A DNA stretch of 64,000 bases, taken from Gulosibacter macacae (GTDB lineage Bacteria > Actinomycetota > Actinomycetes > Actinomycetales > Microbacteriaceae). Positions 9,283 to 18,407 of the stretch are shown one piece after another (position 1 is the first letter of the stretch; each line of letters starts with the position of its first letter). The position numbers and the translations under genes were made by a program. The notes under the pieces were generated by a model. That model made no database searches and was not told the origin of the DNA. It saw only the letters and a program-made list of their open reading frames with translations. The stretch covers positions 186,001-250,000 of the forward strand of contig NZ_RQVS01000002.1 of assembly GCF_003865375.1 (NCBI RefSeq). The letters are read 5' to 3'.

Positions 9283-10970
9283 ACCGATTCCGACGCGGCG
9301 CCGCGGCGCTCCTCGCCTTTACCGTGACGCTTGCACTCGCAGCTTGCGCCGCCATTCCCACTTCCGGTCCCGTTGAGGCGGGTCGTTCACCCGAAGAAGA
9401 CCGGCAGCAGGGCATCTTCTACTACCCGGCCGGACCCCTCGATGGAGCTAGCCAGGAAGAGATCGTGCAGGGCTTCCTCGATGCCGGCACCGGCACACAG
9501 AACGACTTCGCGACCGCGCGCGAATACCTCGCCCCGCAACTTGCCTCGACCTGGGAGCCGACCGGCCGCGTCTACGTCACCGACGGCCAGGCGGCCATGC
9601 GCTCCGCCGAAAACTCCACGGTGTCGGTCTCGGTGCAGGTGAGCGCCCGCATTGACGAATCCGGCAACTACCGCGAGTCACGCCCGACGGTCGTCGAAAC
9701 GGTCGACTTCCGGCTCGAGCAGATCAATGGTCAGTGGCGCATCGTTGAGGCGCCCGATGGCATCGTGCTCCCGCGGCAGCCGTTCACCGACCTGTTCAAA
9801 TCGCGCTATCTCTATTTCTTTGGCACGCACATGCGGTACCTCACGCCCGATCTGCGCTGGTATCTCAACGATGCGGATGCGTCGACGGCCGCGACCCTGG
9901 GGCTACTCGACGGGCCCTCGCTGTGGCTTGCGCAGGGTGATGCCGTGCGTAGTGCGTTCCCGCCCGGGGTCGAACTCTTGCAGCCGGTGCGCGTCGAAGG
10001 TGGCATCGCCATCGTCGACTTCAACGAACAGCTCTCGACGGCAACGCCAGACAACCTCAAGCTCATTCGTTTGCAACTCGAGAAGACACTCCTCCCGATC
10101 GTCGACGCGACCACGGTCGAGGTGCGCATTAACGGTGCCAAGCTTGATATTGCGCTGCCGCAGGCCGGGGTCATCGTCGAGACCGCCGATGTGAACTCGT
10201 CGCCGCTCGTCTATCAAGACCAGCGCATGGGGTACCTCAGTGGCGGCCAGCTCACGGTGCCCGCGGGTGCCGAGAACGTGGCGGTCGCGATGGCCGAACA
10301 CACCCTCATCCGCGGTGCGCTCTCGGCTTCGCGCCGCACGGTGACCTTCCTCACTGACGAGGGCACCTGGGCGATGCGCTTCGATGATGCCAATGCCCAG
10401 CTCGTCGACTCCCGCGAAGGGCAAATCGAGCCCGTGCTCGATAACTGGGACTACGTCTGGACCCAATCAATGACGAATCCCGGGCTCTACGTGAGCGAAG
10501 TCGGCGGCGATCGCCAGCGCACCATTCCGCTTCCGCAACCGATCGCCGATGATTTCATTTCGTTCCAGGTTTCGCGCGACGCGACCCGGCTCGCGATTCT
10601 CTACAAGAGCGGCGACCGAGTGCAGCTCGCGGTGACCCCGATCATCCGTGATGAAGGTACGCCGATCGCGCTTGGCGACCCAATCATCGTCGATATGCCG
10701 AGCGCTTCACCGAACGATGTCGCATGGGTTGACCCCAACACGATCGCAATGCTCGTTGACATGCCCGAGGGCACGACCGATGTGCGCATCTATCGGGTCG
10801 GCGGCGAACTCACGACCCTTGGCACGATCAAGGATGCAGTGCAGGTCGCGGGCTCGAACACCCTTGCCGGGATGCGCATCGTCGACAAGCAGGGCACGCT
10901 CTATGCGCCGCGCGGCACCGGCTGGCGATCGAGCGATTCGGTGGTCACCTTCCTCTTCGCCCAGGTCTAG
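9279..10970 (+). CDS. lpqB: Lipoprotein LpqB (MtrAB accessory, GerMN domain)
   Basis: A 563-residue predicted lipoprotein. The signal peptide ends in LALAACAA with lipobox Cys23, so the mature protein should be anchored outside the membrane. The middle part contains a GerMN-type region (about residues 190-300, with LGLLDGPSLWLAQGDAVRSAFPPGVELLQPVRVEGGIAIVDF spread across it), and the C-terminal half resembles the beta-propeller-like LpqB domain. The GTG overlaps the mtrB stop by four bases. In mycobacteria LpqB interacts with the MtrB sensor domain and affects MtrA phosphorylation; the same role is inferred here from identity and operon position. Confidence 0.94.
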   Translation: MNRFRRGAAALLAFTVTLALAACAAIPTSGPVEAGRSPEEDRQQGIFYYPAGPLDGASQEEIVQGFLDAGTGTQNDFATAREYLAPQLASTWEPTGRVYVTDGQAAMRSAENSTVSVSVQVSARIDESGNYRESRPTVVETVDFRLEQINGQWRIVEAPDGIVLPRQPFTDLFKSRYLYFFGTHMRYLTPDLRWYLNDADASTAATLGLLDGPSLWLAQGDAVRSAFPPGVELLQPVRVEGGIAIVDFNEQLSTATPDNLKLIRLQLEKTLLPIVDATTVEVRINGAKLDIALPQAGVIVETADVNSSPLVYQDQRMGYLSGGQLTVPAGAENVAVAMAEHTLIRGALSASRRTVTFLTDEGTWAMRFDDANAQLVDSREGQIEPVLDNWDYVWTQSMTNPGLYVSEVGGDRQRTIPLPQPIADDFISFQVSRDATRLAILYKSGDRVQLAVTPIIRDEGTPIALGDPIIVDMPSASPNDVAWVDPNTIAMLVDMPEGTTDVRIYRVGGELTTLGTIKDAVQVAGSNTLAGMRIVDKQGTLYAPRGTGWRSSDSVVTFLFAQV

Positions 10971-10974
10971 TCGC

Positions 10975-11676
10975 GTGCCCAGAGTGCTCGACGCGATTCG
11001 GGATGCGCTCGCGACACTCTTTCCGGTGCGGTGCGCTGGGTGCGGGCGCGCCGACCGGGGCGTCTGCGCCGAGTGCCGGCGGGCGCTCCAAGGGCTCGGT
11101 GCGATGGTCACTCCACTCACACCCTCGGATGCACTGCCGCTCGCGACCGCTGCCGAGTACGACACACGGATGCAGCAGCTCATCGATTCCTTCAAGGAAC
11201 GCGGCCGCGCCGACGTCGCGAGCGTGCTTGGCCCACTGCTCCGGAAATCCATCGCCGCCGTCGTGCAGAGTGCAGCAACCGACAGTGCGGGCGCGGCGGG
11301 TGACCTGACCGCCGGCTCAATTGCGCTCATCCCGGTGCCCTCGAGCCGATCGGCACGAGCGCGACGTGGCTATGAGCACGTGCCGCTCTTGCTCGAGCGT
11401 GCCATGCCGGATGCGCGGCCAGTGCGCGCGCTGACGCATGCTCGCCGCATCCGAGATCAGGCGGGGCTCGGGGTGAGCGCGAGGGAAGAGAACCTTGCTG
11501 GCTCGATGCGGGCCCACGAATCATTGGATGGCGTGACCTGCATCGTGGTCGACGATGTGGTTACCACTGGCGCGACGCTCCGTGAAGCTGTGCGTGCACT
11601 GCGAGCCGTCGGGGCCGTGCCAATCGGTGCTGCGGCCATTGCGCGCGTGCCGCGGCGAATTGTCGCCCAGACATAG
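10975..11676 (+). CDS. ComF family phosphoribosyltransferase-like protein
   Basis: A 233-residue protein starting at GTG 10975, four bases after lpqB; the longer open frame through lpqB is ignored. Four cysteines near the N-terminus (Cys20, 23, 31, 34; CAGC and CAEC) form a likely zinc-ribbon. The C-terminal phosphoribosyltransferase fold shows the PRPP-binding signature IVVDDVVTTGATLREA and an earlier RARRGYEH segment. ComF proteins aid natural DNA uptake in some bacteria, possibly at the ATP-driven translocation step, but most actinobacterial members are uncharacterised. Its place after lpqB and before hpf is a common actinobacterial arrangement. Confidence 0.9.
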   Translation: MPRVLDAIRDALATLFPVRCAGCGRADRGVCAECRRALQGLGAMVTPLTPSDALPLATAAEYDTRMQQLIDSFKERGRADVASVLGPLLRKSIAAVVQSAATDSAGAAGDLTAGSIALIPVPSSRSARARRGYEHVPLLLERAMPDARPVRALTHARRIRDQAGLGVSAREENLAGSMRAHESLDGVTCIVVDDVVTTGATLREAVRALRAVGAVPIGAAAIARVPRRIVAQT

Positions 11677-11819
11677 CACAACAAATTCGCCACGAGCACC
11701 CCGTACTTGGCGAAATCTCGGTATCCCACAGGTAACCAGGTTCTACGATGAAGGGACAGTCATTCCCAACGCGGGGAACCTGGATGCAGGCCCCCGCGCT
11801 CGCAGATCAGGAGGGTGAA

Positions 11820-12497
11820 ATGGACGTCACCATCACCGGCCGCAACACCGAAATCCCGGACCGTTTTCGCGAATATGCGAATGAAAAGGTCACGGCGAAA
11901 GTGCAGCAGCTCTCCGGGCGGGCCCAGACGGTCGAGGTGAAACTGCGTCGCCGCACCGACCGCGCGGGAAACGTTCTGGACAAGGGCAAGGTTGAGATCA
12001 CGATCTTCGGACCGTTCCCGACCATTCGAGCCGAAGCCGAAGCGGGCGACAAGTACGCTGCCTTCGACATCGCGCTCGACAAGCTGGTTGAACGCCTGCG
12101 CCGGTCGAAGGATCGCCGCAAGTCGCACCACGGCAAGAGCCTGACTGAGGCCTCTGCCGAAGAGTTCGCTGGGCTCGACATCGTGCCCGCCGACACCGGT
12201 GTGATCGATGTTGTGGCCGGTCGCGTTGACCCGAACGCTGAAGCTACTGCCGATGAGCAGTACGACGCCGAAGAGTACAACCCGATCGTGATTCGCGAGA
12301 AGGTCTTCGCCCCGAAGACCATGTCGCCCGACGAAGCCGTTGACCACATGGAACTGCTTGGTCACGACTTCTTCCTGTTCATTGAAGCGGGCACTGACCG
12401 CCCGGCCGTCGTCTACCGCCGTCGCGGGTGGGACTACGGTGTCATCGCCCTCGGCGAAGACGGAGAAGCTGAGGCCGCCGAAGAGCCGGCTGCCTAG
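11820..12497 (+). CDS. hpf: Ribosome hibernation-promoting factor, long form
   Basis: A 225-residue protein starting at the ATG at 11820, preceded by a strong Shine-Dalgarno (aggaggg). The N-terminal domain (MDVTITGRNTEIPDRFREYANEKV onward) is the S30AE/YfiA fold that binds the 30S decoding region. After an acidic linker, a C-terminal domain (VIREKVFAPKTMSPDEAVDHMELLGHDFFLF) dimerises ribosomes into 100S particles in long-form HPFs. It protects idle ribosomes in stationary phase or stress. It is probably transcribed on its own, with a possible -10 (tacgat at 11744-11749). Confidence 0.95.
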   Translation: MDVTITGRNTEIPDRFREYANEKVTAKVQQLSGRAQTVEVKLRRRTDRAGNVLDKGKVEITIFGPFPTIRAEAEAGDKYAAFDIALDKLVERLRRSKDRRKSHHGKSLTEASAEEFAGLDIVPADTGVIDVVAGRVDPNAEATADEQYDAEEYNPIVIREKVFAPKTMSPDEAVDHMELLGHDFFLFIEAGTDRPAVVYRRRGWDYGVIALGEDGEAEAAEEPAA

Positions 12498-12503
12498 CTC
12501 AAA

Positions 12504-12543
12504 CGTGGGCTGAGGCTCTCCCCATTCGTGGGCTGAGGCTCTC
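12504..12543. repeat. 17-bp direct repeat after hpf
   Basis: The word cgtgggctgaggctctc occurs exactly twice, at 12504-12520 and 12527-12543, a 23-base spacing, just after the hpf stop. It precedes the GC-rich hairpin at 12560 and may be part of the transcript end. No function is visible. Confidence 0.7.
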
Positions 12544-12559
12544 GAAGCCCAATCGCACT

Positions 12560-12593
12560 CGCGCCCCCGTCCGGAATACCGGGCGGGGGCGCG
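12560..12593. terminator. GC-rich hairpin between convergent hpf and reductase genes
   Basis: The arms cgcgccccc and gggggcgcg, with inner pairing ccgg/ccgg around aata, form a strong hairpin in the gap between converging genes. No T-tract follows on either strand, so it is a weak intrinsic terminator at best, but it could end transcripts from both sides. Confidence 0.5.
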
Positions 12594-12605
12594 GCCCGTG
12601 TGCAC

Positions 12606-13550
12606 CTAGTGCGCGACCACGGGTTGAGGTTTGCCTGCAAGTGCCGCCACGGCCGCGGCCATCGTTTCCGCGAGCGGCGTCGAGGTTTCGTCCAGGAGCG
12701 TGCGGGCATCGCTGTCGTCGATGATGAATGGCTGCTCGAATTGATAGAGCGTGTCGCGCAGGCCACGCATCATCGGCGACCCGAGCGCAAGCGTGCGCAC
12801 GAGCCATGAGGGAACCGGCCGCATCCGCGGTTCGGCAGTGCTCCCGGCCGCGCGAAGCGCGGTGGTCAAGAGCTCGCGAATCGACACCGGCGGTGCACTT
12901 GGCACATGCCAGGCGCGACCGAGCATCTGTTCATCGCGGGTCGCGCGAGCAAGCAGGCGCCCGAAGTCGTCGAGGGCGGTCCACGAATGCGGCTGATCAG
13001 GGTCGCCGAGCGGTTGGGCGACGCGGCCGGCAAGGAGTGGCACGAGCAGTCGATCACCGCCGTGGGCGCCCGGACCGGTGGTGGCACCGATGTAGTCGCT
13101 GCCGCGTACTTCGACGGCACGCACTCGGCCAGCGGAGTGGGCGGCGCGCGCCTCGCGCCAGACTTCGGCCCGGATGCGGCCGTTTTGGAACTCGGCGGCG
13201 AGTGGGTCGGTCTCCCGCATCGGCGCGCTGGGCGGGCCATAACCATAAAGGTTGCCAGCGATGACCAGGGTGGCGTTGCGGCGCTCGGCCGCGGAAATAA
13301 GTGACTGGATGGCCGGGGGCCAGTGGCTGGCCCACTTGCCATAGGGAAAGTTGCAGGCGGCAACGATCGCATCCACTGCCGGAATCTGGTGAGCGAAGCC
13401 GGGGTCCGTGACATCGAGGGCGAGCGGTGTGGCGCCAGGCAGTGCGGTGCCTGAGCGAGTGGCGACGGTGACTTCGTCGCCGCTGGCGATGAGGTGACGG
13501 GTGGTGGCGCGGCCCAGCGGGCCGGCACCAACGACGAGGATGCTTGACAT
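12606..13550 (-). CDS. NAD(P)-binding epimerase/dehydratase-like protein
   Basis: A 314-residue Rossmann-fold protein. The ATG at 13548-13550 is chosen because ggaggttccg lies immediately upstream and the protein then begins with the dinucleotide-binding strand SSILVVGAGPLGRATTRHL (GxGxxG). Later segments (IVAACNFPYGKW, VIAGNLYGYGPPS, SAGRVRAVEVRGSDYIG) resemble extended short-chain dehydrogenases of the NmrA/NAD-dependent epimerase group. No classic YxxxK pair was assigned with confidence, and the substrate is unknown. It is divergent from a TetR regulator across a gap with two identical palindromes, so it is probably repressed by that regulator and induced by its ligand. Confidence 0.82.
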   Translation of the reverse strand: MSSILVVGAGPLGRATTRHLIASGDEVTVATRSGTALPGATPLALDVTDPGFAHQIPAVDAIVAACNFPYGKWASHWPPAIQSLISAAERRNATLVIAGNLYGYGPPSAPMRETDPLAAEFQNGRIRAEVWREARAAHSAGRVRAVEVRGSDYIGATTGPGAHGGDRLLVPLLAGRVAQPLGDPDQPHSWTALDDFGRLLARATRDEQMLGRAWHVPSAPPVSIRELLTTALRAAGSTAEPRMRPVPSWLVRTLALGSPMMRGLRDTLYQFEQPFIIDDSDARTLLDETSTPLAETMAAAVAALAGKPQPVVAH

Positions 13551-13590
13551 CGGAACCTCCGAGACGTTGCGGCAAGGATGGAGACCGAGT

Positions 13591-13605
13591 GTGAACACTG
13601 TTCAC
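13591..13605. promoter_or_regulatory. TetR-type operator, copy 1
   Basis: A perfect palindrome, gtgaacactgttcac (7-base arms around one central base), in the gap between the divergent reductase and TetR genes, closer to the reductase start. Copy 2 is identical and centred 34 bases away. Paired palindromes between a TetR gene and a divergent enzyme gene are the usual arrangement for autoregulated TetR repressors. Confidence 0.75.
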
Positions 13606-13624
13606 GCCCGGTCTATCCAGTATC

Positions 13625-13639
13625 GTGAACACTGTTCAC
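13625..13639. promoter_or_regulatory. TetR-type operator, copy 2
   Basis: Second exact copy of gtgaacactgttcac, nearer the TetR gene (start at 13688). The segment between the copies probably holds overlapping divergent promoters. Confidence 0.75.
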
Positions 13640-13687
13640 GCATGTCAAGTGCGAAGATCAAATTGGCAGTGAATGAGGGGAGTGCGC

Positions 13688-14383
13688 ATGTCGAACGAGT
13701 CGCATGCCACGATGCGTGAGCGCATCCTGGTGGCCGCCCGTCTGGAACTCGCCTGTGTTGGCCCGGTGATGCTCTCGATGCGGGCCATCGCCCGCGAAGT
13801 CGGTGTCACAGTGGGCGCGCTCTACCGCTATTTCGCTGACCGCGATGCCGTGCTTACGGAGCTCATTGTCGAGGCCTACGAGTCGATCGGTGCGGCCGCA
13901 CGGCAGGGCGTCGAGCAGGGCGGAACGCCCGGCGAGCAATGGATGCGCGGCTGGAGCGAGGTGCGCGCCTGGGCCCTCGCGCATCCGCAGGAGTTCGCGC
14001 TCGTCTACGGCACCCCAGTCATCGGCTACGCGGCCCCCGAACGCACGATCGCTGCCGCAAACCAGCTCTTTATTGCGCTGCTGTCGATCTTTGCTCGCGC
14101 GGATGCGGCGCCAGCGGCTGAGCATCCAGCACCGTCCCTGACTGCAGGGCTTGCTACCGATATTGCGCAGGCGCGTGCGTGGGCCAGTGCCGTCATCGGC
14201 GACGCGCTCGACGCGCGATTCTCGGATGCGCGCATCCTCGGCTTCTTGCGCGCCTGGACCGAACTCATTGGCGCCATCGGCTTCGAAATGCACGGACACT
14301 ACGTCGGCAGTCTCGACCATGGCGACGAATTCTTCGCACACATCGTGGCCGCGCACGCCAAGGCACTCGATCTCGACAACTGA
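13688..14383 (+). CDS. TetR/AcrR family transcriptional regulator (WHG-type C-terminus)
   Basis: A 231-residue regulator. The ATG at 13688 is preferred over one 15 bases upstream because a gaggggag site lies at the right distance. The N-terminal helix-turn-helix is clear: MRERILVAARLELA, then LSMRAIAREVGVTVGALYRYFADRDAVLTELI. The ligand domain has WSEVRAWALAHPQEFALVYGTPVIGY, typical of the TetR C-terminal WHG group. It probably binds the two palindromes upstream and represses itself and the divergent reductase gene. The ligand is unknown. Confidence 0.92.
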   Translation: MSNESHATMRERILVAARLELACVGPVMLSMRAIAREVGVTVGALYRYFADRDAVLTELIVEAYESIGAAARQGVEQGGTPGEQWMRGWSEVRAWALAHPQEFALVYGTPVIGYAAPERTIAAANQLFIALLSIFARADAAPAAEHPAPSLTAGLATDIAQARAWASAVIGDALDARFSDARILGFLRAWTELIGAIGFEMHGHYVGSLDHGDEFFAHIVAAHAKALDLDN

Positions 14384-14469
14384 GCGCAGTGCATCCCTCG
14401 TAGCCCGCTCGTTCAGCGGCGACGAGTACCATTACACGAGTTTCCGCAACACAACGCTAGGAGTTGGCC

Positions 14470-17466
14470 TTGGCCTCAGTGCTCGAGAAGATGCTGCGAT
14501 TTGGCGAGGGCCGGCAGGTTCGTCGCCTTGAGCGCATCGCGAAGCAGGTGAACCAGCTCGAAGAGCACTTCCTCGACCTCAGCGATGAAGAACTGCGCGA
14601 TCTGACCGAAGACTTCCGGGAGCGCTACCAGGAAGAGATCGACGCAGGGAAGAAAGAGGCCGACATCCTCGACGGCATGCTGCCCGAGGCCTTCGGCGCC
14701 GTGCGCGAGGCGGCTCGTCGCACCCTTGGCCAGCGTCACTACGACGTGCAGATCATGGGTGGTGCAGCGCTTCACGGCGGCAATATCGCCGAGATGAAGA
14801 CCGGTGAAGGTAAGACGCTCGTCGCGACCCTCGCCGCCTACCTCAACGCCATTCCCGGCAAGGGTGTGCACGTCGTCACCGTCAACGACTTCCTCGCGTC
14901 GTACCAGTCTGATCTCATGGGGCGCGTGTTCCGCGCGCTTGGCATGTCGACCGGGTGCATCCTTGTTGGCCAGACCCCGGCCGAGCGCCGCGAGCAGTAC
15001 GCCGCCGACATCACCTACGGCACGAACAACGAGTTCGGCTTCGACTATCTGCGCGACAATATGGCCACCTCGGTTGAGGCTTGCGTGCAGCGCGGACACC
15101 ACTTCGTCATCGTTGACGAGGTCGACTCGATTCTGATTGACGAGGCGCGTACGCCGCTCATCATCTCGGGCCCCGCCTCGGGAGATGTGAACCGCTGGTA
15201 CACCGAGTTCGCGAAAATCGCGCGCCGCCTCAAAGAAGACCGCGACTACGAGGTCGACGAAAAGAAGCGCACCATCGGCGTGCTCGAGCCGGGTATCGAT
15301 CGAGTCGAGGATGAACTCGGCATCGACAACCTTTACGAGCAGGCGAACACTCCGCTCATTTCGTTCCTCAACAACGCCATCCGTGCGAAGGCGCTGTTCG
15401 CCCGTGACAAGGAATACGTCGTGCAGAACGGCGAAGTGCTCATCGTTGATGAGCACACCGGCCGCATCCTGCCGGGTCGTCGCTACAACGAGGGTCTGCA
15501 CCAGGCCATCGAGGCGAAGGAAGGGGTGGAGATCAAGGCCGAGAACCAGACGCTCGCGACCGTGACGCTCCAGAACTACTTCCTCATGTACGACAAGATC
15601 TCGGGCATGACCGGTACCGCCGAGACTGAGGCGGCCGAGTTCAACACGACGTACAAGCTCGGCGTGATCCCCATCCCGACGAACCGGCCGATGGCTCGCA
15701 TCGATCAGCCCGACCTCGTCTACAAGAACGAGCGCGCGAAGTTCGACCAGGTCGTCGAAGACATCGTCGAGCGTCACGACGCCGGACAGCCGGTGCTCGT
15801 CGGTACCACCTCGGTTGAAAAGAGCGAATATCTCTCGAAGCTGCTCGCCCGCCGGGGCGTGAAGCACGAGGTGCTCAACGCGAAGAACCACGCGCGTGAG
15901 GCGGCAATCGTCGCTCAGGCTGGCCGCAAGGGTGCCGTGACCGTGGCGACGAACATGGCTGGTCGTGGTACCGACATCATGCTCGGCGGCAACGCCGAGT
16001 TCATCGCGGTGGCCGAAATGGCTGCCCTCGGACTCGACCCGGAAGAGAACTCGGAAGAGTACGAGAAGCAGTGGCCGATCGTGCTCGAGCGCATGAAGGA
16101 AGCCGTTGCTGAAGAGGCGGAAGAGGTTGCTGACCTCGGCGGTCTTTACGTGCTCGGTACCGAGCGCCACGAATCGCGCCGTATCGACAACCAGTTGCGC
16201 GGTCGTGCCGGTCGTCAGGGTGACCCTGGTGAGTCGCGCTTCTACCTCTCGATGACTGACGACCTCATGCGTCTGTTCAACACGAGTGCCGCGCGCACGC
16301 TCATGGCTTCGGACAACATCCCCGATGACATGGCGATCGAATCGAAGATCGTGTCGAACTCGATCAAGCAGGCGCAGGGCCACGTCGAATCGCGCAACGC
16401 GGAGATTCGTAAGAACGTCTTCAAGTACGACGTTGTGCTCAACGAGCAGCGCGAGTCGATCTACTCCGACCGCCGCGCGATTCTCGAGGGCGATGACCTG
16501 GCTGAAAAGGTGCGGGCGTTCATCTCGGGGGCGATCGATGACATCGTCGCGACGCACACGACCGCTGGCGCCCCCGATGACTGGGATCTCGACCAGCTTG
16601 AGACCGAGCTCAAGCAGCTCTACCCCATGTCGATCACGGTCGACGAGATCATCGAGGATGCGGGCGGGCTCGGCGCGATCACGCGCGAGCAGATCGAGGC
16701 CGAACTGCACGCTGACGCCGACCTCGCCTACGAGAAGCGGGAAGAGGTGCTTGGCGAAGAAGCCACGCGCGAACTTGAGCGCCGTGTTGTGCTCCAGGTA
16801 ATCGACCGCAAGTGGCGCGATCACCTCTACGAGATGGACAGCCTCAAGGACGGCATCGGTCTGCGCGCTATGGCGCAGAAGGATCCGCTCGTCGAGTACC
16901 AGCGCGAGGGATTCGCGATGTACCAGCAGATGCTCGGTGGCATTCGCGAAGAGTCGGTCGGCTTCCTCATGCACCTCGATGTGAAGGTAACTGAGGTTGA
17001 GGCGCCCGATGGGTCAACCCAGCGCAAGATTTCGGTGCAGGCGAAGGGGCTTGACGCTCAGCCGGCGCAGCAGCTCAACTACTCGGCGGCTGACGAGCGC
17101 GGTGACGTCAAGGTCACCGATGGTCGCGGTCACGTCAACGTGGGTGCCACCCGTGCGGCAATGCGGAAGGAAATGACGCAGGGTACCGCCTCGGCACTTC
17201 GCGAAGCAGCGGCCGAGTCGGGAGATGCGGGCAGCGAAGTTGCCGGTGCTCGGCCCGCGGCCGCCGCCGCGACGAAGGCGCCGACAAAGCCGCAGCCGAA
17301 AAAGGGCAAGGCAAAGTCGGGCAACCCGGCAAAGCAGGCCGCGACGCAGGGTCGTTCGGCGGCCGATGTGGCGCGCGAACAGCGTGCCGCAACGGCTCGC
17401 AACGAGCAGCGCGGCACCTTCGGTCAGCGCACCGACGGGACTGAGCCGCGCAAGCCCAAGCACTAG
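14470..17466 (+). CDS. secA: Preprotein translocase ATPase SecA
   Basis: A 998-residue SecA motor, which drives unfolded preproteins through SecYEG. The start is the TTG at 14470 (protein begins [13 protein letters not shown]); aggag at 14459-14463 is correctly spaced for it, less so for the TTG six bases earlier. Walker A is MKTGEGKT at residues 109-116 (Lys115). Also visible are [46 protein letters not shown] and [20 protein letters not shown]. The last 90 or so residues are a basic Ala/Lys/Gln-rich tail without the Cys/His zinc motif of proteobacterial SecA. Of the two actinobacterial SecA types, the length and hpf linkage fit the essential SecA1. Confidence 0.97.
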   Translation: MASVLEKMLRFGEGRQVRRLERIAKQVNQLEEHFLDLSDEELRDLTEDFRERYQEEIDAGKKEADILDGMLPEAFGAVREAARRTLGQRHYDVQIMGGAALHGGNIAEMKTGEGKTLVATLAAYLNAIPGKGVHVVTVNDFLASYQSDLMGRVFRALGMSTGCILVGQTPAERREQYAADITYGTNNEFGFDYLRDNMATSVEACVQRGHHFVIVDEVDSILIDEARTPLIISGPASGDVNRWYTEFAKIARRLKEDRDYEVDEKKRTIGVLEPGIDRVEDELGIDNLYEQANTPLISFLNNAIRAKALFARDKEYVVQNGEVLIVDEHTGRILPGRRYNEGLHQAIEAKEGVEIKAENQTLATVTLQNYFLMYDKISGMTGTAETEAAEFNTTYKLGVIPIPTNRPMARIDQPDLVYKNERAKFDQVVEDIVERHDAGQPVLVGTTSVEKSEYLSKLLARRGVKHEVLNAKNHAREAAIVAQAGRKGAVTVATNMAGRGTDIMLGGNAEFIAVAEMAALGLDPEENSEEYEKQWPIVLERMKEAVAEEAEEVADLGGLYVLGTERHESRRIDNQLRGRAGRQGDPGESRFYLSMTDDLMRLFNTSAARTLMASDNIPDDMAIESKIVSNSIKQAQGHVESRNAEIRKNVFKYDVVLNEQRESIYSDRRAILEGDDLAEKVRAFISGAIDDIVATHTTAGAPDDWDLDQLETELKQLYPMSITVDEIIEDAGGLGAITREQIEAELHADADLAYEKREEVLGEEATRELERRVVLQVIDRKWRDHLYEMDSLKDGIGLRAMAQKDPLVEYQREGFAMYQQMLGGIREESVGFLMHLDVKVTEVEAPDGSTQRKISVQAKGLDAQPAQQLNYSAADERGDVKVTDGRGHVNVGATRAAMRKEMTQGTASALREAAAESGDAGSEVAGARPAAAAATKAPTKPQPKKGKAKSGNPAKQAATQGRSAADVAREQRAATARNEQRGTFGQRTDGTEPRKPKH

Positions 17467-17476
17467 CGGGCAGGGC

Positions 17477-18199
17477 ATGGTCGAACAGACATGGGCCGGG
17501 GCGTTCAACGCTCGCGACCTGGGTGGCATCCCACTCGGCGCGGGTGCGGTACGCCCCGGCGTGCTTTTCCGGTCGGGGCAACCGGAGGCGTGGTCGCCTG
17601 ACGGCTGGCGTGAGGCGAGCGCGGCCGGGGTGGCTCGGGTGCTCGATCTGCGCCACCCCTCCGAGCCTCGGCGCCCGGCAACTGGGGCGGCAGAACTCGG
17701 TGTCGGCTACGAGTTTGCCGCGGTCGACGACCCGAATGATCCGCGATTCCGTGCGCGGTTCGTGCCGTACCTCAATCATCCAAATGGCTATGCCGACTTT
17801 CTCGACCTCTTCGCTGAGCCCGTAGCCGCGGCAGTGGGTCGCCTCGTCGAGGCCGGGCCGGGCACCGTCGTCTGTTGTTCGGCGGGCCGCGATCGCACCG
17901 GACTCGTCACCGGTCTCTTCCTGCGGGCGCTCGGCACGCCCATTTTCGTGCTTCAGGATGCGGACGAACTCGCGACCAGGAAGGTAAATCTGCGGCACCT
18001 CGTGCGTGAGACACCGCATCCCTATGAGTGCTATGAAGCCGAGCCCGAAATTTCGGCGACGGTCGCCTCGCGTCGGGCCGCAATTGCCGAGTTCTTTGGG
18101 CAATTGGATGCGGCGAAATTCTTGTCGGAACACGGCGTAGATGTTGCTGCCGCGCGGCCCTGGCTCGCTGGTGCTGGAGAACTCCACAAAGATCACTAG
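17477..18199 (+). CDS. Tyrosine-protein phosphatase family protein
   Basis: A 240-residue protein beginning at ATG 17477, ten bases after the secA stop. The N-terminus NARDLGGIPLGAGAVRPGVLFRSGQ is typical of the MptpB/Y_phosphatase3 family. The active-site loop is CSAGRDRTG with nucleophile Cys134 and the phosphate-binding Arg in place. The residue before the nucleophile is Cys133 where most members have His. Members act on phosphotyrosine, and some on phosphoserine/threonine or phosphoinositides. The function is probably cytoplasmic dephosphorylation; the target is unknown and the link to secA may be only positional. Confidence 0.85.
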   Translation: MVEQTWAGAFNARDLGGIPLGAGAVRPGVLFRSGQPEAWSPDGWREASAAGVARVLDLRHPSEPRRPATGAAELGVGYEFAAVDDPNDPRFRARFVPYLNHPNGYADFLDLFAEPVAAAVGRLVEAGPGTVVCCSAGRDRTGLVTGLFLRALGTPIFVLQDADELATRKVNLRHLVRETPHPYECYEAEPEISATVASRRAAIAEFFGQLDAAKFLSEHGVDVAAARPWLAGAGELHKDH

Positions 18200-18407
18200 T
18201 GAAGATATTCAATGCCTGTTGAGTAGCTTTTTTGGCAGAGTCGTTACTTCGCTGGGATCATGCGGATCTGCGCCGGATGCGGCTTCCTCAACAAATTGGT
18301 GAACCTTGTTTACTTGCGCGCAACTTGCGCGCCACCTTCTCGATGACTCGACAGCGCACACTCGGCTTCGGCGCCGTTTGGTTGCCAAGTCGTTTTCTGA
18401 AGCAGAA

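Noticed and set aside
14476-16974. 832-residue open frame on the minus strand opposite secA
   Set aside because: It is a GC-rich shadow of secA; its translation is Leu/Val/Arg/Glu/His-rich with no domain, and the plus strand encodes an unmistakable SecA.
18306-18407. Upstream start for the ABC binding protein
   Set aside because: It would place 34 polar residues ahead of the lipoprotein signal peptide.
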